From positions 1-37,631 of the forward strand of contig CAJTXL010000027.1 of assembly GCA_910583525.1 (NCBI GenBank): 37,631 nt of DNA. Direction: 5' to 3'. A program made the translations under genes and the position numbers. A model generated the notes under the pieces. It was given only the letters and a program-made list of their open reading frames with translations. It did no database searches and was not told the DNA's origin. Shown here piece by piece: positions 32,483-37,631 of this stretch. Every line of letters begins with the position of its first letter. Positions within the stretch are counted from its first letter, which is position 1. Source of the DNA: an uncultured Muribaculaceae bacterium (GTDB lineage: Bacteria; Bacteroidota; Bacteroidia; Bacteroidales; Muribaculaceae).

Positions 32483-33637
32483 CTATAGACGCTTTGATAT
32501 AAAATCGATAATGCGGCTGCAGGCGTTTCCGTCGCCGTAGGGATTTGCTATCAGGCTGTTCCGGTGATAATATGCTTCATCGTCGATAAAACGTGACGCC
32601 TCTTCGACTATTTTTGCGGTATCGGTTCCTACGAGCCTTATAGTGCCTGCCTCAAGTGCTTCGGGGCGCTCTGTAACTTCACGCATTACAAGTACCGGCT
32701 TTCCGAGCGACGGAGCCTCTTCCTGTATTCCTCCGCTGTCAGTTACAATAAGGTATGAGCGCTCCATCATATATACGAATGGCAGATAGTCAAGCGGCTC
32801 TATGAAAAAGACATTCGGATAGTTTTTGCCTTCGAACATTTCGGCTATAGGGCGGCGCACATTGGGGTTCAGGTGCATCGGATACACGAAATCGATGCCG
32901 GGATAACGCTCGGCAAGCAGCTGGATGGCACGGCAGATATTGAGAAAGCCCTCGCCGAAGTTCTCGCGACGGTGCCCGGTTATCAGCACCATCTTTCGCC
33001 CACCATCAACACGCGACAAATCATAGCCCATGGCACGGATACCGTCTTTGATTTCAGCCTCAAGCTCAGGGGACGAGCTAATTTTTTCGACAACAGCATG
33101 GAGAGCGTCAATCACAGTGTTGCCGGTAACCGTAATATCGCTTTCGGCTACATTCTCTGCCATAAGGTTGGCGGCCGCTACCGAAGTCGGTGAAAAATGC
33201 AGTGTGGCAAGTCGGCCGGTGAGACGCCTGTTCATCTCTTCAGGCCACGGGGAATAGATATCACCCGTGCGCAATCCGGCCTCGATATGGCCTACCGGCA
33301 CCTGAGCATAGAACGCGCTCAGTGCGGCAGCCGTCGAAGTCGACGTATCTCCGTGTACGAGCACCAAATCGGGACGGCACTCTTTCAGGACGTCACGCAT
33401 GCCGGTCAGAATACGCGAAGTGACATCATAAAGGTCTTGCCCCGGCTTCATTATATTCAGGTCGTAGTCAGGAGTTATATCGAACAGATGCAGCACCTGG
33501 TCGAGCATCTGACGATGTTGGCCGGTTACCACAACGACGGTCTCGAAATCTTCGGGACGCGCCTGCAAGGCCTTAACCAGAGGCGCCATCTTTATAGCTT
33601 CGGGTCGCGTGCCGAAGACCAGCATAATTTTTTTCAT
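32483..33637 (-). CDS. wecB: UDP-N-acetylglucosamine 2-epimerase (non-hydrolysing)
   Basis: A 384-residue GT-B-fold enzyme that interconverts UDP-GlcNAc and UDP-ManNAc. Signatures are LVFGTRPEAIKMAPLV at the start, VHGDTSTSTAAALSA, HIEAGLRTGD with PEEMNRRL, TGHRREN and TDSGGIQEEAPSLGKPVLV near the C-terminus. ATG 33637 is preferred over the TTG two codons upstream. Third gene of the wecC-wecG-wecB set, supplying the precursor for WecC. The 3' end faces the CpsB-like gene. Confidence 0.94.
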   Translation of the reverse strand: MKKIMLVFGTRPEAIKMAPLVKALQARPEDFETVVVVTGQHRQMLDQVLHLFDITPDYDLNIMKPGQDLYDVTSRILTGMRDVLKECRPDLVLVHGDTSTSTAAALSAFYAQVPVGHIEAGLRTGDIYSPWPEEMNRRLTGRLATLHFSPTSVAAANLMAENVAESDITVTGNTVIDALHAVVEKISSSPELEAEIKDGIRAMGYDLSRVDGGRKMVLITGHRRENFGEGFLNICRAIQLLAERYPGIDFVYPMHLNPNVRRPIAEMFEGKNYPNVFFIEPLDYLPFVYMMERSYLIVTDSGGIQEEAPSLGKPVLVMREVTERPEALEAGTIRLVGTDTAKIVEEASRFIDDEAYYHRNSLIANPYGDGNACSRIIDFISKRL

Positions 33638-33660
33638 GTCCAAAACAACATAAGCTCATG

Positions 33661-34377
33661 TCAGAACTGCCGGGTAAGCAGCCACCATGCGTATTTTATA
33701 TATTTGAAATTGCGCTTTATGCGCTTAGGCTGCCTGATGAGGCGATAGGCAAACTCCATGTTGTGGTCGAGCCACCACTTGGGGGCACGTTTCACTTTGC
33801 CGGTATATACGTCGAAACTTCCGCCAAGTCCCTGATATACGGCATTATGCCGCTCCAGCATCTCAGCCATGAGAAACTCCTGTGTGGGAGAACCCATTGC
33901 AACGAAAACGAAATCCGGACGCTTGGACGCAACATCGTCGATAAGTGCGGCACGCTCTTGCGGTGTGCGTAGATATCCGTCGCGTGAACCGACTATTTTT
34001 ATGCCGGGATAATCGACACGCAGCTTGGCTACTGTTGCCGCATTGACTTCGGGCGTCGCACCTATTATATAAAAAGTGCGGTCGGAGCAATGGCGCGCTA
34101 TAATCTTCAGCCACAATTCGCACCCGGCTATTTTTTCAGCCCGGGCACCTTTCTGTCTCATAGCCATAACAGCCCCGTCGCCATCGCAATAACCTATATT
34201 GCTATTGACAATGTCGGTTAAGCGTGGCTTGGCATTGAGTATCTTTTCGGCATTAATCGCGACAAGTATACCTTTTCGGCGGTCGGCGAAGTCTATCAGC
34301 TCGTCGGCATCAGTAAAAGGATATACCCCGACTCCACGCAACATGACACGCCGATGCGCTCCTATCTCGTTATCCAT
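33661..34377 (-). CDS. wecG: WecG/TagA/CpsF-family glycosyltransferase
   Basis: A 238-residue GT26 glycosyltransferase. Blocks typical of the family are VAINAEKILNAK, NIGYCDGDGAVMAM (with the probable catalytic Asp), FYIIGATPEVN, FVAMGSPTQEFLM and the C-terminal GGSFDVYTGKVKRAPKWW. WecG adds ManNAcA to lipid-linked GlcNAc in enterobacterial common antigen, and TagA adds ManNAc in wall teichoic acid. A neighbouring wecC makes the ManNAcA donor, so the WecG reaction is the better guess. It acts at the membrane through its basic C-terminal segment (RLIRQPKRIKRNFKYIKY). It lies 11 bases from wecC and 23 from wecB. Confidence 0.87.
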   Translation of the reverse strand: MDNEIGAHRRVMLRGVGVYPFTDADELIDFADRRKGILVAINAEKILNAKPRLTDIVNSNIGYCDGDGAVMAMRQKGARAEKIAGCELWLKIIARHCSDRTFYIIGATPEVNAATVAKLRVDYPGIKIVGSRDGYLRTPQERAALIDDVASKRPDFVFVAMGSPTQEFLMAEMLERHNAVYQGLGGSFDVYTGKVKRAPKWWLDHNMEFAYRLIRQPKRIKRNFKYIKYAWWLLTRQF

Positions 34378-34388
34378 AAAGTGTGTTT

Positions 34389-35594
34389 TCAACGTCTGAA
34401 AATGCCGCAGAAATCGAGGATGACTTTATTGTCGTCCCAAGGCAAGGATTTGAACGGAGTGTGTGCAGTGAGGAATACGGCAATGTCGGCCTCTTTGTAC
34501 GCCTGCTCATAGGGGGTGAGCTTGAACACATGGTGTTCTGCGACATTCGGCTCCACCACAAGTATACGTGCATTGTTGCAACGTTGCATCACCTTGCTGA
34601 TGATTGCCTTGGCCGGGCTTTCCCTAAGGTCGTCGATATCGGGCTTGAATGCCACCCCCATCATAGCCACTACCGGCTTGCGGCGGTTTTCGATTTCGAA
34701 ACGCAGCATGGCGTTTATTACTTTTTCGGCACACCACTCAGCCTTATAATTGTTGACGGCACGTGCATCGGCGATAAGCTTCGACTCGTTAGGATAGGCA
34801 GCAGTGATGAAATAGGGGTCTACCGCAATGCAATGGCCTCCCACACCGCAACCTGGCTGAAGTATATTGACACGCGGATGTTTGTTGGCAAGGTTTATAA
34901 GCTCCCAGACATTGATGCCTGCCCTGTCGCAGATAAGCGACAGCTCGTTGGCAAAAGCTATCTGCACGTCGCGCGACGAATTCTCAGTAAGCTTGCACAT
35001 CTCGGCCGTACGGGCGTTGGTCGGATGAAGCTCGCCTTTGACAAAACGGGCATAAAACTCCATTGCACGTTGCGTGGATTCCGGATTGATTCCGCCGATT
35101 ACACGGTCGTTATGAACAAGTTCATAAATCACATTGCCCGGCAATACCCTCTCAGGGCAATATGCTATGTAAATTTTATCTTTAAGTTCGGGCCGAAGCC
35201 TATAAATCAGCTCGGCCATCAGTTCGGTAGTGCCTATGGGAGATGTCGATTCTATTACATACAGGTCGCCCTCTTTAAGGAAAGGCACAACAGCCCGTGT
35301 AGCAGCCTCGACAAATGATATGTCAGGCTCATGATTGCCTTTGAATGGCGTCGGAACGACGATGAAATAAGCATCGGATACCTCAGGAGTCAAAGACGCA
35401 CGTAACGCGCCCGACGAGACAACCTCGCCAAGCTTCTGTGCCAATCCGGGTTCTACGATATGCAAAATGCCTGCGTTTGTCTTCTCGACTACCGCCGGAT
35501 TTACATCGACTCCGACTACTTCAACATCGTGCATTGCAGCTATAATGGCTGTAGGTAGGCCTATGTAGCCCAAGCCCATAAAGCATGCTTTCAT
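34389..35594 (-). CDS. wecC: UDP-N-acetyl-D-mannosamine dehydrogenase
   Basis: A 401-residue UDP-sugar dehydrogenase that oxidises UDP-ManNAc to UDP-ManNAcA with two NAD+. The Rossmann motif is MGLGYIGLPTA (6-16); ESTSPIGTTE, LTENSSRDVQIAFANELS and the catalytic cysteine block GCGVGGHCIAVDP are characteristic. The assignment over UDP-glucose dehydrogenase rests on the neighbouring wecB and wecG and on the family look of NSSRDVQIAFANE. ATG 35594 is chosen because a promoter (35639-35672) lies just upstream and the longer frame is unlike the family. First gene of the operon. Confidence 0.92.
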   Translation of the reverse strand: MKACFMGLGYIGLPTAIIAAMHDVEVVGVDVNPAVVEKTNAGILHIVEPGLAQKLGEVVSSGALRASLTPEVSDAYFIVVPTPFKGNHEPDISFVEAATRAVVPFLKEGDLYVIESTSPIGTTELMAELIYRLRPELKDKIYIAYCPERVLPGNVIYELVHNDRVIGGINPESTQRAMEFYARFVKGELHPTNARTAEMCKLTENSSRDVQIAFANELSLICDRAGINVWELINLANKHPRVNILQPGCGVGGHCIAVDPYFITAAYPNESKLIADARAVNNYKAEWCAEKVINAMLRFEIENRRKPVVAMMGVAFKPDIDDLRESPAKAIISKVMQRCNNARILVVEPNVAEHHVFKLTPYEQAYKEADIAVFLTAHTPFKSLPWDDNKVILDFCGIFRR

Positions 35595-35638
35595 ATCTTG
35601 TTTTATATCGCTTTCTTGTTTAAATTTCTTTATACGTG

Positions 35639-35672
35639 CAAATTTAAGCATTATTTTTGGGAATTTGGCAAA
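35639..35672 (-). promoter_or_regulatory. Promoter of the wec operon
   Basis: On the minus strand TTTG (35672-35669), 22 bases, then TAAATTTG (35646-35639). The spacing is slightly long. Its -33 element lies inside the divergent yqgF promoter. Confidence 0.5.
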
Positions 35673-35695
35673 CCGAGGCAATTTTCGTACTTTTG
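35664..35695 (+). promoter_or_regulatory. Promoter of yqgF/def/ettA
   Basis: TTTG (35664-35667), exactly 20 bases, then TACTTTTG (35688-35695). The expected transcript start (about 35701-35703) falls right at the yqgF start codon (35704), so the mRNA would be nearly leaderless. Confidence 0.7.
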
Positions 35696-35703
35696 CATTC
35701 GAT

Positions 35704-36144
35704 ATGGGACGCATATTAGCCATCGACTTCGGACGCAAACGGTGCGGCATTGCCGCTACCGACCCCTTGCGCATTGTGGCGTCAGGGGTCACCACAGTGG
35801 CTTCGGCCCAGCTTATAGATTACATAAAAAACTACCGTCAGGCGAACGGCATCGACCTCATCGTCGTAGGCGAGCCTCGCGACATGCACGGCGACCCTTC
35901 GGAGTCGCAACGCTATCTCCGGCCGGCAATCGACCGGCTGAAAAAGGCCATACCCGACCTTCCGCTCGTGTTTTTCGACGAGCGCTTCACATCGGTTCTG
36001 GCGCATAAGGCCATGCTCGACGGCGGGCTGAGACAAAAAGCACGGCGCGACAAAGCGCTGGTCGACGAAATTTCTGCAACAATAATACTCAACGATTTCC
36101 TCGCAAGCAGGCAATACCAAGAGTTCAAACAAGAACAACAATGA
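35704..36144 (+). CDS. yqgF: YqgF/RuvX-family RNase H-fold nuclease
   Basis: A 146-residue protein of the YqgF family, RNase H-like nucleases implicated in 16S rRNA 5'-end maturation (and annotated as Holliday junction resolvase RuvX). The conserved blocks LAIDFGRKRCGIA (first Asp), IVVGEPRDMHGDPS and FFDERFTSVLA (DE pair) are all present, as is the C-terminal KALVDEISATIIL. The start after the promoter gives the usual family length. The last four bases overlap the def start (ATGA), indicating coupled translation. Confidence 0.92.
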   Translation: MGRILAIDFGRKRCGIAATDPLRIVASGVTTVASAQLIDYIKNYRQANGIDLIVVGEPRDMHGDPSESQRYLRPAIDRLKKAIPDLPLVFFDERFTSVLAHKAMLDGGLRQKARRDKALVDEISATIILNDFLASRQYQEFKQEQQ

Positions 36145-36713
36145 AACTCCCTGTATATCTCTACGGGCACCCTGTGCTCAGAAAAGTGTCGGAGCCTTTG
36201 CTGGCAACCGACGACGATATCAAAAAGCTTATCGCCGACATGTTCGACGCCATGTACGAGTCGGAAGGTGTCGGTCTTGCAGCACCTCAAATCGGACGCA
36301 ACATACGCCTTGTGGTGATTGACGCCGACCCCGTATCAGACACTTTCGCCGAATGTGCCGGCCGTAAGTTCGCGCTGATAAATCCCGAAATAGAAATTCT
36401 CGAAGGCGAAAAAATATCACGGCCGGAAGGCTGTCTGAGCCTGCCGGGAATATCGGAAAACGTGCCTCGCGTCGAACATATACGCCTACGTTGGCTCGAC
36501 GAAGATTTCAAGCCTCACGAAGAAGAGATTTCGGGCTTTTTGGCACGCATCGTGCAACATGAATGCGACCACCTCGAAGGCAAGATGTTCATCGACCACA
36601 TATCGGCAATCCGCAAACAGCTGATTAAAGGCAAGCTGAACAGCATTGTCTCGGGACGCATCAATGTAGACTACCCCGTCCGTTTCGCCCCAACGGCCAA
36701 ACGCGGCAGATAA
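36141..36713 (+). CDS. def: Peptide deformylase
   Basis: A 190-residue metalloenzyme that removes the formyl group from nascent proteins. All three motifs are present: GVGLAAPQIG (motif 1), EGCLSLPG (motif 2, metal Cys) and QHECDHLEG (motif 3, metal His and catalytic Glu). It overlaps yqgF by 4 bases and is followed by the ettA gene after 28 bases, so the three genes, all tied to ribosome or protein synthesis, likely share a transcript. Confidence 0.96.
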   Translation: MKLPVYLYGHPVLRKVSEPLLATDDDIKKLIADMFDAMYESEGVGLAAPQIGRNIRLVVIDADPVSDTFAECAGRKFALINPEIEILEGEKISRPEGCLSLPGISENVPRVEHIRLRWLDEDFKPHEEEISGFLARIVQHECDHLEGKMFIDHISAIRKQLIKGKLNSIVSGRINVDYPVRFAPTAKRGR

Positions 36714-36741
36714 CAAAAATAAACGAATTGATATAAAAATA

Positions 36742-37631
36742 ATGGCAGACGACAAAAAAGTAATATTCTCAATGGTGGGTGTGAGCAAAATCTACCCCCC
36801 ACAGAAACAAGTACTCAAAGACATCTACCTATCTTTCTTTTACGGTGCGAAAATAGGCATCATAGGCCTTAACGGCTCCGGCAAATCTTCTCTGTTGAAA
36901 ATCATTGCCGGCATCGACAAAGAATATCAAGGCGAGGTGGTGTTCGCTCCCGGCTATTCGGTAGGCTATCTCGAACAGGAGCCAAAGCTCGACCCTGGCA
37001 AAACCGTAATCGAGGTAGTACGCGAAGGCGTGCAGCCCATTATGGACCTGCTTGCCGAATTCGACAAAGTCAACGAAGCGTTCGCCGACCCTGACGTACT
37101 CGAAAATCCTGACAAAATGGATGCACTGATAGCACGCCAGGCCGAATTACAGGATGCCCTCGATGCCGCCGACGCATGGAACATCGATTCACGGCTCGAA
37201 CGAGCAATGGACGCACTCCAGTGTCCGCCCGACGACCAGAACGTAGAAACGCTATCGGGCGGCGAGCGCCGACGTGTGGCCCTGTGCCGTCTGCTGCTGC
37301 AACAGCCCGATGTACTTCTGCTCGACGAACCGACCAACCATCTCGACGCCGAGTCGATAGACTGGCTTGAACAGCACCTTCAACAATATCAAGGCACCGT
37401 CATCGCCATTACGCATGACCGCTACTTCCTCGACCACGTGGCCGGATGGATTCTCGAACTTGACCGAGGCGAAGGCATACCCTGGAAAGGGAATTATTCG
37501 TCGTGGCTCGACCAAAAGACCAAGCGCATGGCCCAAGAGGAAAAACAGGCCTCGAAACGCCGCAAGACACTCGAACGCGAGCTTGAATGGGTGCGCATGG
37601 CTCCGAAAGCACGTCAGGCCAAAGGCAAGGC
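36742..37631 (+). CDS. ettA: ABC-F translation factor EttA (5' part, cut by window edge)
   Basis: The first 296 codons of an ABC-F ATPase; the frame is open at the window end. ATG 36742 begins MADDKKVIFSMVGV. The first ATPase domain is complete: Walker A GLNGSGKSS, signature LSGGERRRVALCRLL, Walker B DVLLLDEPTNHLDAES and the switch His in ITHDRYFLDHV. The start of the P-site tRNA interaction linker is visible (WKGNYSSWLDQKTKR). The block WILELDRGEGIPW marks EttA, which throttles the first peptide bond on 70S ribosomes when ADP is high. The second ATPase domain lies outside the window. Probably co-transcribed with yqgF and def. Confidence 0.92.
   Translation, partial: MADDKKVIFSMVGVSKIYPPQKQVLKDIYLSFFYGAKIGIIGLNGSGKSSLLKIIAGIDKEYQGEVVFAPGYSVGYLEQEPKLDPGKTVIEVVREGVQPIMDLLAEFDKVNEAFADPDVLENPDKMDALIARQAELQDALDAADAWNIDSRLERAMDALQCPPDDQNVETLSGGERRRVALCRLLLQQPDVLLLDEPTNHLDAESIDWLEQHLQQYQGTVIAITHDRYFLDHVAGWILELDRGEGIPWKGNYSSWLDQKTKRMAQEEKQASKRRKTLERELEWVRMAPKARQAKGK

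Noticed and set aside
1..37631. tRNA, rRNA, CRISPR array, riboswitch or integrated phage
   Set aside because: The intergenic gaps are short apart from the two repeat elements, and none shows a cloverleaf with CCA/T-loop signature, regularly spaced repeats, a recognisable riboswitch core, or phage structural or integrase genes.

Overview
The window looks like chromosomal DNA of an anaerobic Bacteroidales bacterium, quite possibly a Muribaculaceae-type gut organism; that family-level guess is an inference from gene flavour, not from a marker gene. Support comes from the many Bacteroidota-type promoters (TTTG or similar, about 20 bases, then TAnnTTTG), a 1194-residue pyruvate:ferredoxin oxidoreductase, a type III glutamine synthetase, the long PurF-like protein of this phylum and META/SPOR lipoproteins. 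No rRNA, tRNA, CRISPR array, integrase or transposase gene was seen.

Layout. 1-1020: a putative toxin-antitoxin pair (GNAT enzyme preceded by a 60-residue protein) on the minus strand. 1074-3840: menaquinone genes menC-menE, converging on a DUF2400/TIGR02757 gene. 3987-7705: nifJ with a strong terminator. 7713-8044: first copy of a structured 332-bp repeat. 8050-12057: kup, a PAS/LuxR-type regulator, a DUF1349 protein and a VOC protein. 12072-13584: trigger factor. 13590-13920: second copy of the repeat, inverted relative to the first. 13959-20729: purF-like and glnN, fabG, a SpoU/TrmH methyltransferase and bioB. 20860-25266: an accessory stretch with an AT-rich lipoprotein/CoiA-like pair followed by a complete type II restriction-modification system with Vsr. 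25283-28637: Pif1-like helicase, nitroreductase and a double META-domain lipoprotein. 28666-32473: ilvA, a secreted C1 peptidase, a SPOR lipoprotein and a CpsB-like phosphatase. 32483-35646: wecC-wecG-wecB, for making and transferring ManNAcA. 35664-37631: yqgF, def and ettA (cut by the window edge).

Genes that work together: menC and menE carry out consecutive menaquinone steps; glnN sits directly upstream of a glutamine amidotransferase; the Eco47II-like nuclease, m5C methyltransferase and Vsr form one operon; wecB and wecC make UDP-ManNAcA from UDP-GlcNAc and WecG could transfer it to a lipid carrier; yqgF, def and ettA are linked housekeeping genes.

The most striking unexplained signal is the repeat pair. 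Both copies have the same nested architecture: 33-base terminal inverted repeats enclosing two long hairpins and a less conserved spacer. Both are flanked by TTA, and several differences between the copies occur on both sides of a predicted stem.
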